Below, piece by piece: positions 19,601 through 31,700 of a stretch of DNA of 64,000 nt. The position numbers and the translations under genes are program-made. How positions within the stretch are numbered: position 1 is the stretch's first letter; the number at the start of each line of letters is the position of its first letter. The notes beneath the pieces were generated by a model. The model saw nothing but the letters and a program-made list of their open reading frames with translations, was not told the origin of the DNA and did no database searches. The DNA comes from Diploscapter coronatus (lineage: Eukaryota; Nematoda; Chromadorea; Rhabditida; Rhabditidae), in assembly GCA_964036155.1 (NCBI GenBank), contig OZ038423.1, positions 16,941,249 to 17,005,248 on the forward strand. The letters run 5' to 3'.

Positions 19601-21830
19601 AACGATGCGACCAGACGCACTTTCGAGGCATTCGACAACAAGTCGGTTTTCCCTCTGAGTTGCAGATAATCTTTCAAAAATTCAGGAGATCGATTTGGAA
19701 GACTGCCTGCGACGGAATCGCGATTTTCGATGTGCTGCTGTCTCTGGCCAAATACGCGAAGACTTCGGGGCTCGAAATGTGCAGACCCCAATTCGACTTC
19801 AACGCGGAGAAAGTTGGTCTTTTCTAAATTAAGGAAATTTAGTAGCCTCAAAAGGCGAAAAAATTCTATTGGGGAAAGCTTCTCATCTCTACGAAAACTA
19901 GACAGAATGACGTGTTAAACATTTTTAGCCCTTTATCTCGATTTGTGAAGGAGTCCATCCGTGTCTGGCCAATCGCCCTCTGCCCAATGCAAATGCGGTC
20001 GCATTCATTCGTTAGTCTTTATCTTTCATTTTCAAAAAGAAATGATAATTTTCAGCTAATGACACTCAGCTGGGTGGAGGGGCAGCCCCAATTCTGCTGC
20101 TGACTGGTCCGAACGCGGGCGGAAAATCTACGCTTATGAGACAGGTCGCAACACTCTGCGTGCTTGCACATACGGTAAACAATTTGAAAAGCATGAAAAA
20201 CTTGTTTGAAGATAACTGAGGACGAAGTTACAGAACTATTCTTGCCATTATTTAAGAGCATAAAAAATTCGCAAACTCGTGAAAATTTTGGATATATCAT
20301 CAATACGCATAAGCTGGCAACAAATGTGCCATTTTTACTTCTTCACTCCTTCGGGCAGACGAATTCGTCATTCCTTCTTCGGAATTCAAACCCTCCACCA
20401 AACAGACACTTGAGTTCTGAAGATAAATGAAGATTTCGACTGCTCCAAAGGAGTGAAGAAGTGGAAATGACAAACATTTGTCGTTAACCTGGGTGCATTG
20501 ATGATGTATCCAAAATTTTCACAAATTTGCGAATCTTTTCGGGAACGGTCACTTCGCGGGAAACATACATTGCAAGAATTTTAAAAACGAGTTTTGATGA
20601 ATTATTTACAGGGCTCTCTCGTTCCCGCCCAATCGATGCATCTCTCGCCTGTCGACAGAATCTTCACGAGGATCGGTGCCAGCGACAAGATCATGTGTGG
20701 TAGGGAAACCATTTTGAAAGAAAAGATAAGATTTTCAACTTTGCAGGTCAAAGTACGTTCTTTGTGGAGTTGAACGAGACGAAGCTGATCCTGAAGAATG
20801 CGACTGCAAATTCACTCGTGCTCTTCGACGAATTGGGCAGAGGAACCAGGTGATTAAAACTTAACGACTTTTCAAAAGCAACCTAAAGATCAGTCCCTTA
20901 TTCTATGCAGAACAAAAGTAAGAACCGAGTTTTTTTTCTTCTATTATTCCTCACCATATTTTGCATGATTTGAAGTTTCCAAATGGATTTTTTTAAAATC
21001 GTGTGAATATGAATTTCCAAATTTTCTAAACTTCCATAAATTTAATCTTACCATCTTTCAGTACCTTTGACGGCACGGCGATTGCCTCTTCCGTGCTGAC
21101 CTATCTGGCCTCGCACATTTCATGTCGCGGATTCTTCTCCACTCACTATCATTCCATTTGCAACAACGTCGGCAATAATCTGCAAATCGCTCTCGGACAT
21201 ATGGTAACCAGAAAATTAACAGTTGAATTGAATTAAAGAAAACGAGTATTCCATTTGAAGTTGGCTTCTAGATCTTTATGATATTCCATACCTTTTTGAT
21301 AGTTCTGAAGTTAAATTTTACATCATTCATAGGAAAAGTTACAAAAAAAAACATCAATCATTTTTTTAAATCTTACATTTGCAGGCCTGCATCGTGGAGA
21401 ATGAGAACGAAGAAGACCCGACCGAGGAATCGGTGACTTTCCTCTACAAACTCACCACCGGCATCTGCCCCAAGAGCTATGGATTCCATGCCGCCAAACT
21501 CGCTTCCATCAGTGATGAGGTTAATGGTTTTACACAGAAAAAAGTAGCAACTTTCGAGGCAGTTATATTTATCGTTTTATGTGCCATTCTAAATGATTTT
21601 CGTCTCGAATATTTTGCAAAATTGACCTCAAACTCATGAATGCAATTCCACTTTTAGATAGCTCCCTAATAGATCGATACAAATGAATCCTTTATTTGCA
21701 GGTGATCCGCATGGCGTATGCAGCAGCTCGCGACAGCATTTCCTCTTTCACCCGCCTTGAGGCAGTCCGCTCCGCGGCTCGCAACGGTGTCTCCATCGAT
21801 GAACTGTCCAAGATGATCGCTGCAATTTAA
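13692..21830 (+). CDS. MSH6: DNA mismatch repair protein MSH6 (MutS-alpha subunit)
   Basis: Pairs with MSH2 in the nucleus and recognises base mismatches and small loops. Exons: 13692-13848, 14317-14516, 14793-14912, 14957-15082, 15418-15520, 15635-15768, 15822-15917, 16171-16350, 16579-16713, 16790-16918, 17066-17205, 17308-17407, 17629-17740, 18011-18070, 18112-18280, 18441-18611, 18828-18900, 18947-19102, 19213-19308, 19517-19641, 19686-19812, 19929-20010, 20056-20174, 20612-20699, 20747-20849, 21062-21203, 21385-21519, 21702-21830. They give 1168 residues, close to family length. A PCNA-binding PIP box QASLLSFF is at 7-14. The mismatch-wedge Phe-X-Glu is [10 protein letters not shown] (F259, E261). 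Walker A is GPNAGGKST (948-956), Walker [12 protein letters not shown] (D1027/E1028), and STHYHS follows. The N-terminal linker is Ser/Lys- and acid-rich and there is no PWWP domain. The first intron needs a GC donor (AAAG|GC) at 13849, the only uncertain junction; introns after 16350 and 19641 use GTCGG donors. Confidence 0.96.
14608..14726. repeat. Hairpin repeat in MSH6 intron 2
   Basis: ATGAATCCAGACTTGCAA (14611-14628) pairs with TTGCAAGTCTGAATGAAT (14705-14722). Inside is a second dyad, CCCGCACCTGCGGGTG. The CTGCGGTG string recurs in the hairpin at 13265-13371. Confidence 0.6.
15118..15320. mobile_element. 203-bp fold-back MITE in MSH6 intron 4
   Basis: ATCGAGTTCGCCTTTTATA at the left matches the reverse complement of the right end (TATAAGAGGCGAACGCGAT). 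Similarity continues about 80 bp inward on each arm, including AGTCGC and CTGCTC blocks. No coding capacity. Confidence 0.72.
17840..17974. repeat. Short inverted-repeat element in MSH6 intron 13
   Basis: GGCTACGTAATCTTTCC at 17845-17861 is mirrored by GGGTAGATTACGCAGCC at 17955-17971. The TTTCTTTCTCGCGTTTTGGG tract inside also occurs, slightly diverged, in MSH6 intron 7 at about 16100-16122. Confidence 0.5.
20268..20535. mobile_element. Fold-back element with about 100-bp arms in MSH6 intron 23
   Basis: ATTCGCAAACTCGTGAAAAT at 20268 onward and ACTTCTTCACTCCTT near 20337 are mirrored in order on the right (AAGGAGTGAAGAAGT near 20448, ATTTTCACAAATTTGCGAAT ending 20535). Arms are about 100 bp at roughly 80% identity by eye, with a loop of about 65 bp. 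No coding capacity. Confidence 0.75.
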
Positions 21831-21984
21831 GTGCCACTTCTGACGATTATGGTAGCTTGAACATGCAAAAAAAATCGTGCAATTCAGAATTACTTTCTTC
21901 CCCCCAAACGGGTTAATTCTTTCTCGTTTTAGTTTTATTATTTTGAAATTTTATTGCTTACCGGTGTCTATATTTTGAAGGTGA

Positions 21985-21990
21985 AATAAA
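21985..21990 (+). terminator. Poly(A) signal of MSH6
   Basis: AATAAA 155 nt after the MSH6 stop codon, followed by a T-rich run. Confidence 0.7.
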
Positions 21991-22738
21991 TCCGGTGTTT
22001 TAAGAAAAATCTATGATAGTTTTTTTTTCGAATTGTCGCAAATCTCGTTATTGTGCTGTTTTGTTAGACAAAGATGTAATTTAACTTTTACAAGTCACTC
22101 GCACACAACAAAATACTGTTAAACCTAATTGAAGTTCCCCTTCGGATAGAAATCCCCTCTTTCCGGGTCAATCGAAAATAGAAGCCTTCGTTGATTGAAG
22201 CCTCCCTCCAAAATTAGCCCCCTTAAAAAATTAACGATTTTCTGGCATGCATAGGACAAAAATAGCTCAAAATTGCATTACACTTTCACAATTAGCCTAA
22301 ATGCGTATAAATATCTTGCTTTATCACTAAATTGAAGAATTTTAGAAAATAAAATTTGGATAAATCTAATAGGACATGTTTAGGCTATTTATCCTAATAA
22401 CTTTGATTATACGAATTTTCTAAAAATGAAAGGTGGCAGAACTTTTCACGCACCATGCATATATGCATTTACCCAAAAGTAATTGAAATAATTTATTCTC
22501 AGCATTTTCAAATTTAAAAATAGTGTGAACTCCTGACAACGTTTGAACAACTCAACAATTATGAACAAATAATACCTGAGTGATTGAGGATCGGGACGGG
22601 CATCGTCCGGAATATTAACCGTAAAGCCAAAACAACTGACAGTGAGTGAATTAGGTAATTGGTTTGAAATGGGGGGAAACTTGACAGAACAACAAGTAAA
22701 GAAATAACCAACTCGTAGCGAACATTGGAGATAAAGAA
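21991..22738. other. Convergent 3' intergenic region MSH6/TRRAP
   Basis: About 750 bp between the MSH6 poly(A) signal and the TRRAP stop. It is AT-rich with no supported ORF or RNA gene. It must contain the TRRAP 3' UTR. Confidence 0.6.
22492..22497 (-). terminator. Candidate poly(A) signal of TRRAP
   Basis: AATAAA on the minus strand, 242 nt after the TRRAP stop codon at 22739. Confidence 0.45.
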
Positions 22739-25700
22739 TCAGAACCAGGGATGATAGAAGGGCTCCATTTGGGCGAGATTCTCAGGAGCCGCCGCTTGGA
22801 TCAGCAAATTGACTATCGCTTGAGGACTTGTCGAAAGACCTGCAACGTTTATTCTTTCTATCATTTTTAGAAGTTTTTTTTTCTTCACTTCTATTTTCTT
22901 GTTCAAATATGTATCGAAGCTTTCGCGATTCGATATCGAAATATCTTGCGGAATATTTTTGATCTTTCGCAGTATTTTAACGTAGTTTTTCTCAAATTAA
23001 TAATTTCTCTAAAGTGAACATCGTACCCGTTTGAAATTTTGTTTCATTTCGTTTAAACTAAATTTCTTTCTGGTTTTTGTGAAAGTTTTCATCGATTTTG
23101 TATTATCTGACGAAAACCTGCTTAACTTCTCGTTATTCCATCTCGAATCGATTATCAAATTTCGCATTTCTTACCTTTGGCTTTATCTGTTGCTCTCTTG
23201 ACGATTTCATCGATTTTCTCGCACAACCCGTGCAGTTTAGTGTTTTCATTCGACAAAACCTGCAATCAGACGATTGTTAATTTGCTCTGTCAATTCCCTA
23301 TCACGACTACTGTTTTTTCATAGTCAAATTTATATTAAAGGCAAGAAAGGAGAAATTCGGTAAGAAGAGAAAAAAGAAACGGTATCCCTCATTTTAAAGT
23401 GAGAAATAACATCGTTTATTTATAGCTTTTCCATGCTATATAACGCTGCATTTAACTATGAATGACACATGTGTTATTTATTATACTGTTGATTGACTAA
23501 CCATTTCATCCCAAAGCAGCACTTTCAAAGCGTTGTCGGCTTGTCTGTCGACGAGACACTTGGCCACAGCCCACATCGACCAGCGCATGTCCCCTTCCAC
23601 TGCAAAGCCCAGCAGAGAGCGGATGTTCGGGGAGAGACGGAATGGAACGGGATGTTCGTCTGCTGAAATTATTGCGACTGAACTTCAATACAAGATTACT
23701 AGTTTGCAATTTTTCGACTTCTTTTCCTTTATGAATTAGTTCGTATAAATTTCAGACATTTTGTATGAAAATTCGATTGAAAATTATGTTGCAAATAGTC
23801 TCAGATCCGTAAATAGTCAATTCTTTATGAATGTGCTAGAATAGTTTTAAAATCTCATTGACTTTTATTTTTCAACTATTAAATTTGAATCCTTAGCTTT
23901 CGATATTCAATCTTCATAATACGACTCGAAAAGGGCACTTAGAACGGAAATTTATAAAAGTAGTTAGCTTTGATGACATAGCATTGAAAAGAGAATCTCT
24001 TCCTCATATGTTTTACTCAAAGTGGTCGTTTTTGGCTGCTGTGTGGCTATTTTCACAAATTTCCCTTGGAAGAAATAGCTAAACTGAAGAAAACATACCT
24101 CGATTAAGTTCAAATTGGTAATATGGATTGAAGAACTGTCCAGTGATGGCGATAATGTGCATGTGGTCGAGTTGTAGAGGCGAGAAGTTGCACGAGAACT
24201 CCAGCATCGACAATACCGACAGGCCACGGGCTATCTGCAATCACAAACATTTCCTCTCCTCTGCACGTGATAAATGGCTCGATCAAACCTGTTTCCTGAG
24301 CATGTAGTAGCTGGTCGTGTCGGGATATCGCATGCACATGTAACGCTGCAGAAGAAGGGGCGAGATTTCGTTATCATTTGACAGGTTCCTGAAGATTTAC
24401 TTATTTCTGGTCCTATTTTCATTACAAAAATAACCTCTCCTCACTTTATTCCTTCTTACTTTTTTTTCTTCAACTAGAGGAAAATGGCATTCACACTCAA
24501 GCGTCTTCTTTCAAACATCTAGTTTCCAAATTTCCTACCTGTAAACAGCATTGGTGGCTTCGTTCATACTCATAGTCTCCCTGAGTTGTGCGAGATTCGT
24601 GAAGTACGAGAGGACGATGCGATGGGGGATCATCTGATAGGCGAAGAGGCATTTGGAGAGAATTGCGTGCGGACGGAGAATCTCCGACTGCTGCTGGCGG
24701 TAGGGCTGCATGTCTGTGAAGGAAGAAGTTAATCAAATGACAATTGATATAAGGCATATGAGTAAGATTTTCCAATTCCCGTTCCCATCCCAGTTCCATA
24801 TTAGATTTTTAACGAGCTTCCTGTCTCCGTCCAACCGATAAAAACTTAATCAGGTCTTCCCCTTCCAGAAATGGCAAACTTTGTTCATGACCTTTTGATA
24901 CGAAAAGTGACATACTTCCAATTTCCATGAGAGTTCCGTTGTCAGACACGTGCAACTGAGTGATGGCACACACACTCAGATGTCGTCTACTCGTTGCCTG
25001 CAATTCCCCATTTTATCGTTTAGGATACTGTTATACTTTGTGAAATCTTGTAAGCTTCAAGCGATTTTACATGAAAAATCTCAAATCAAATTTCGACTTC
25101 AAGATTCTTCTCGCAATTTTTCTTCCTTTTCAACTTACCCTGTCTCTCAACAACAAAGTGTTCATGTGCTGCAAGAACTGCACTTCCCTGTTAATGTCGT
25201 TGCGTCTCTCGCCTGGCAAAATGATTCGTTTCCGATAGTGGAAAGTGCACGACTGAAATGTTTACAATTGAAGAGTAAAATAGGGCTGAATTCTGTTAAT
25301 TTTTTGGGCAAAATGTTGAAAACTTCTTCAAATAAATCAATTTTCGAGTTTGAATTTTGAATTACATATGACAAGCAAAATGGCCGAACCTTTCCAGTCT
25401 GTGCGCGTATTTCGATGCGCTTGACGAGCACGCCTCCATCCATTTCGATCTGCGCGAATCGACCGAATCTGCCGAACAGCGAGTTGTACTGTCCTGTCTG
25501 CAAATTAACTCATTCTTTGATGAAAGAAGTTATTGTTGTGGATTGTAAAAATAAAACAAGCTATATTGAAGAAAGTTTTCCCTTGTTTTTATCATCGCAC
25601 TAGACGATTGAACTTATTGCGAAATTCATCATTTTCTCTCACCTTCAAAACATTCAGCAGATCTGAGGGCATTTCGACACAGCCCATTCGATAGTTGTAC

Positions 25701-25740
25701 TTCTCGAGATATTCGCTCGACAGGTCGATGGGGATTTTCC
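22739..25740 (-). other. TRRAP: PI3K-like pseudokinase and FATC-equivalent part of TRRAP
   Basis: Exons in this stretch encode VEMPSDLL, the [12 protein letters not shown] strand pair that replaces the kinase P-loop region, [17 protein letters not shown], the region aligned with the would-be catalytic loop ([12 protein letters not shown]), [15 protein letters not shown], and the terminal helix ending HPWF. No catalytic Asp or DFG is seen, consistent with a scaffold. Introns here range from about 40 to several hundred bases. Confidence 0.8.
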
Positions 25741-28700
25741 TGAAATACTCGTGGATTTGAGAAAAAGAAATGAAAGTCTTACTTCGGAAGGAGAACAAAT
25801 CGGTTGAGGATCTGCTGATAGATGGAAAGGAGGACCTCGAGCAGATTGAACAGGGAAGTGGAGGGGAGGTCGATGGAGTGGATGGACTTGCAGATGGATG
25901 AGATGAACTAAAATAGGGATTGCAAAAAACCATCTAGAAAATGAAAGATAACCTCATCTTCAGACATGGGCTGTGGTGAATAGGAGGCAGACAATTCCAC
26001 TTGATGCTCCTTGATCAGAGTCGGATCGGAAGTGCTGAATTATTATCGAATTATAAATACCTGATATGTTTCTCAAGTAATTGCAGTTGATTTTCATAAA
26101 TTCAAAAGGAAATGTGAAATTGAAATGAGGCTTTGTTATTCCAGCTTACTTGTCCAATTGGAGTTTCCATTCATTAAGCAATGTAATCATTCTCTGTGAG
26201 AGAGCAGTGCCTTGAACAGCATCCAGTCTGCAGCCATCCTTGTTCCTCTCCTCGTGCAGAGTCCTCGTCACTTCCCGAATGCACTCGTCTGCATAGCGAA
26301 TGTGCTTCTCCACCCAGTACTCCTTCATCTCTCGCATTTCAGAGATGAGCCGATAGAAAGTCTGAAATACACAGATAACAGGATGAAGAACTGTCAACTG
26401 ATCTAAAACATTTTAAAGTTGGATAAATCGCTACTGATGAAATGAAATGCATGGTCATAACGATAGTTTAGAAAGGAAATCTGACCCTAATCAGTTTATC
26501 ACTCCAATTTGCTATTTATCGGTTGTCCCGAAAGCTTTGTAACATTTCCAATGGTTTCTTTGAAATTTCTATTTTTCTTCAAAGCTAACTCAATGAAACT
26601 CAAAAATTCCCTATTCTAATCTTTTGAGTAACGAAAGATTGCTAATCCCCTTGAAGTCAGAAATTCACTGTCCTTTGAATGTCTCAATTTCGCTTTGCAC
26701 AAAATGGGTATCAATGAAAGATGAATATCATGTTAGAGGGGGTAACTAACTTTTCAAACATATCCAATATGGATTTCAACTATTTGCTGTTATGCTGTAG
26801 CAGGAGTATGAAATAGCAAGTTTCAACGTCACTTTTTTGGCTTCCTCGTTCAAACCCACATTTCATGCCTCTAACGCTAAGCAACCGAACTGATATTGTG
26901 ATATGATGATAATTGGGTAATAGTTATCTCTCGCACTACCCAAGTTATAAGTTCCTTGAACCTTTCATTCTAAAGATATATAAAAAAAAAACTAACGTGA
27001 TAAAAATTTCGGGACGACCGATATAAGCAGGTCATTTTTATGGAAGTAAATAAACAAACATCTCACCTTTGCATCAGCCTGTCTCGTGGAGAGAATAGTC
27101 CTGATGATGAATTGCAGAGGATGATCGAATGCAGGTTGATTTTGTCCTTCCGCGCGAATGCACGATTCGAACAGCTCGGCAAAGACTTGGTCTCCTACAG
27201 AGCCGCGCAGAGCATAGAGAGTTTGCATGGGATAGACGGAGGCGATGCGGTGCAGAACGGCTGAGGCTCCTGAACGGGGTCGGATTCGCAGGTCGAGCAG
27301 AAGTTGGGGAAGCCTGAAGTGAATGGAAATTGGAAACAGAAGCCAATGAGTTGTGAATTAAGGTTTGATGAACCATGAATTCCAGGAAAATAGAGTTCTA
27401 TAACTGAATCCTTTGGTAAATTGATAAGCAAGTAAGCTATAATGAGATTATTTATCTTGAATAAAGTGAGTGGTGATTTATTTAGTTGTGAAAAAACCCT
27501 TTACCAATGCAGCCAATTGTAGGGCGCAATGCTCCTGGCGTGTTTGTTGAGCAGCACATCAACTTCGTTCTCATCGCCAATCTCGCACAGATTGCGCATT
27601 ATCAAGAAAAATCTGCAAAATTATTCGATTACTACAGAATAACAAATGTTGGTGTTCGTCCCACTTGAGAATGCATTTCCTGGCTTTGGATTCGCAATCG
27701 ACCCGCGAGGCCTCCAAGTAACACATCATTGCACCCATTCCGTTCACTGATGCTGAGTGCGGTTGCAGAGGGCTGCAAAGAAAAAGATAAGAAATCATTG
27801 TTTTATTGTAACGGTCAAATTAAGTGAAAATTCGTGTGTCGAAAAATAGAGAAAAAACGTGAGACACAGGGAATTGAGTATTATTCTTCTCGCTATCGTC
27901 CGCTGACTCTTTCTCTGTACATAGTTCATATGTGCATTTCTCGCAAGGCGCTCTTTAACATATGAACTCTCACTTAACTTGACTGGTACAATAGAAAAAA
28001 AGGACTTGCAATAGCTTGATAATCTCTCATTGCAAAACAGTCATACTAATTTGAAAATGATTTCAAATATTTGTGAGTTTTCAAAGGGCGATTTTCAAGC
28101 TAGTTCGTCGTTAGTTAGGTAAAATTGCATAAATTAGCTCACAGCTGATCGACGAATAGTTTGTGGAGATGTTGGCCCCAGACCTTGTAGACATTGCATG
28201 AATTGGAGCCTGAATAGGATGTGGAATCGTGCACCTGGGCTGCTGCTGAGAATGCCTTCGAGGCTTCCGAATTGCTGAAATCAAGATATTGAAGAGGTAA
28301 CGAAGAAATGGACTTACATTCCCAATTCACTGAGAGCAGCCCCTTTCTGGTACATGAGACGGCAGATCTGGTCGCGATGCAGCTCGTCGATTTTCACATT
28401 CTCGATTATTTCCAGTGACTGAAATGGATAATATAAAAGAAAAAAATAACTTTAATTTGGGTTCACAAATAAGAAATTCTGACAATTAGCGAATTTTATC
28501 CTACTTTCATTTTGGAATGACCAAAATCCATCAAAAATTGAGCATTTTATCATTTTCAGACCTTTCGAATTTCGTTTTACGCTTTGTGTTTGAACACAAA
28601 AGAGGTCACAAAGATCAAACCTTTGATTTTTGTAAAAAGTAGCTTTGCAATATTTCATTTGAAATGAATGATAAAATACTTACCTCATATAGGGCCCTCT

Positions 28701-31700
28701 TCTTCTCGTGCGACTGCGTCCTCTCATCCCTGGCGATGGCCCTCAACACCTTCACATTTTCGCAGATCTTCTGGTGCGCGTCCATCAGAGGGAGCATCGG
28801 CATTGCGTGCATTCTGCAATCACACATCGTGTCCTGCATTAGTGTTTCACGATCAATCGAACCTATTGAGATTGTGAATGGCCAACTCATTGAATCCCAT
28901 GTTCTTGCAGGCTCGGGCAATGGCCAGAGTGCCTGTTGCTGCTGAGTGAATTGGCAAAATCATGGGCGAAGAGGCTGTCGCATTCGGCACTTGGCACTGA
29001 AAATTGACATTTGAATAAAGTGAAATGAGAAATATAGCAAGTGAGGAAAAAAATTCATTAAAAATATTGCAACATGAAAAAGTAATAGTCGTAGGTTAAA
29101 AGGCGGCATACGCTGTTTCAGCAATATTTATGAAAGATAGTAACGCGACAAGTTAAACTCCAATACTATTCAGAATCAAAACAAAATCGACTTTCTCTCC
29201 CAGATATTAATGAAGGACAAAATTTCTAAATTTGAGCTACTCACCCCGCTCAGCTCCCACTGTTGGAACATCTGAATGACCATTGTGTGAATCTGACATC
29301 GCCAATTCGAGACTGTCGACACAAACGACACCTCGTCTGACATCGCGGGGGTACGATTTCTGAAAACTCGTTCATTCCCTTGTTTTGGAAAGCGAATCCA
29401 CCTCCATATTTTGATGACGGTCTTCATGTCCTGCAGCACCTGGTTGTTGAACATTGTGCCTGATTGTGAATTGGCCAGAGCCACTCGCAAATCCACGCAA
29501 TCTGCGATGTCTCGGATGATGTTCATCGACTGAAAATAGAAAATTTGAGAAGCTATTGGATGATGTGAATTGATGAGCTATGAAAAATCGTAAAGTTGAA
29601 AAAGATCACAATCATGGCATTGCGCGACTAAATATAGAATTCACCTGAAGAATTTTGACGTGTGAGTTTGAGATGACAGATGGAAGTGCTCGCCAGCGGG
29701 AAATGTGAATCTGGAATTCAAATATCAGTTTCTCCTAGATAGGTTCTGTTTACCGCTTGCGTTTCCTCGATCGCCTTTTCGAGTTTCTGCTTGTGGAAAG
29801 AAGTGCCTGGATTTTCGTCGTCTCTCTACAAATGCACAAATGAACTGAATAGTGTAAGGCAAGACATACCATGACGCAATTCATAGCGTTGTAAAGGGAG
29901 AATTGTGGAAGAAAACCTCGAGGAACACACGCTCCTAGCTGAAAAATATCGGCATTTCAAATCCATCTTTTGAAAATGTGATAAGAAGAAATCGATCATT
30001 TTAAAGTATACTGAGTTATCCAATTTGAGCATTGATAAACAAAAGAGCAAAAGTGGTAGAGATAGAGTTCCTATGAAACGAACTATTCCCGCCATTTGAC
30101 ATTTTCAAACCAACTTTTCTATTCCTCGTCTAAAGAACTGATAATTGTTTAGTACCTGTTCGATGCAGTCAGCAGCGAGATTCCAGTCAGGCAAATGGGG
30201 TGCGATTTGAACGAGCCCCCTCAAATCCTGCACGCAATTGTTCGCACACACGTCCCGCACTGTCGTCCATCTCTGCAACTCCATGCAGCATCTGAATCCG
30301 TCAGTCAGTCATTCGTTTCCCACCCATCATATGCTAATATCTCTATACTTCTTGTAAGTCTCCATCCACATGTCATACTCAGCATCCACAGCGTCCCTCA
30401 CATGTCGTTCCTCTTCTGCAGTGGCAACCATTTTCTCGTAATTCTCGCCACTCGTTTGTTCGATGAAATCAACGACTGCCTCTATTTCGCCCTAAAATAC
30501 GAGAAATTTAAATAAGTGAAGACGATGTGCAACAAGTCTAGATCAAAAGGTAAATGATTTGAGAAGTTATCGAAGTTAATCTTCATATCGTACCTTCTCC
30601 ATTTTTGATAGAATAGTTGAAAATGTTTGAATATCTCAATAAAATTACGCGTGTATTCTCACTAGGACTGTGCGAAAATATTTCCGCACAGCTCTAACTC
30701 TCACCATCTGCACCCATTGAATGATTCGTTCAGTGTTGGGCAGCAGAGCTCTCCTTCCCCAAGCTGCTGCCAGCTGATCCGTCTCTCCCAGTTCTTCATA
30801 TGCAGCAGCCAAATTGTCCAGCACGTTCTGAATCAGTTGCCTCATTTACTGTCTTCCGTCGATAACTTACGATATTGTGTTTGATGTGAGGATCGATCTG
30901 ATTAGCCTCGATCTGCGGTGCCAAATCGATCATTCTGGGCGAGGTGAGGGCCTGTGTCTCGAGCAGCAACAGACCTGAGTGCCAAGCGTGGTGGTTGCTT
31001 GCCAGATGCTGGAAAATCACTTGATTTCAATATAATTCTTTCAGAAAAGGATAGGATTTTTATCTCTAAATAAAGCAACACATTTTGCTCGTACTAAATG
31101 AAGGAGAAAAACTTCTAAAATCCAATCATAGCTCGAAATGAAATTGTGGGTAGATATTCTGCATAGATAGACAGTAAATAAAAGTGCACCAAATTCATAA
31201 ATGCCTTCGGTGATACCAGAATTCGAAAAATCGTTGAGCTCGAGTTGTACAAGTTTCGAACTTGAGAAATCTCTGAATGTAATACCTTGAGAAGATGAGG
31301 ACTGAGGATGATGTGTGGAATGGCATTTGTGAGAGCCCGCAGCCAGGCAATGAGGACTGATCGCTCTGCTCGAGTCTGGGCATTGTGCACTCCTGACGAC
31401 AGGAATGAGTCGATTAGACCTGCAATTAAAAGAATGAATAAATTGTAGATTGAGAGAATATTTTTACGGTGGACTTGATCCCGCTCTGCATCTGACATCC
31501 AGTTCCACAGTGAGGTGAATAGTTCACACCAAATTGGCACAACAAACGAGGTTTCTGCAAATCAGGATGTAAACTGAAGTAGAAGTACAAATGAGTAGTT
31601 TTAATTTCCTTCAGATATCATTAATTGGAGAGCAAAGTCGATATATTCGCATACAGAAGCAATTAGAAATCGAATTTGGGGAGCGAAATAATGGGTCGCG

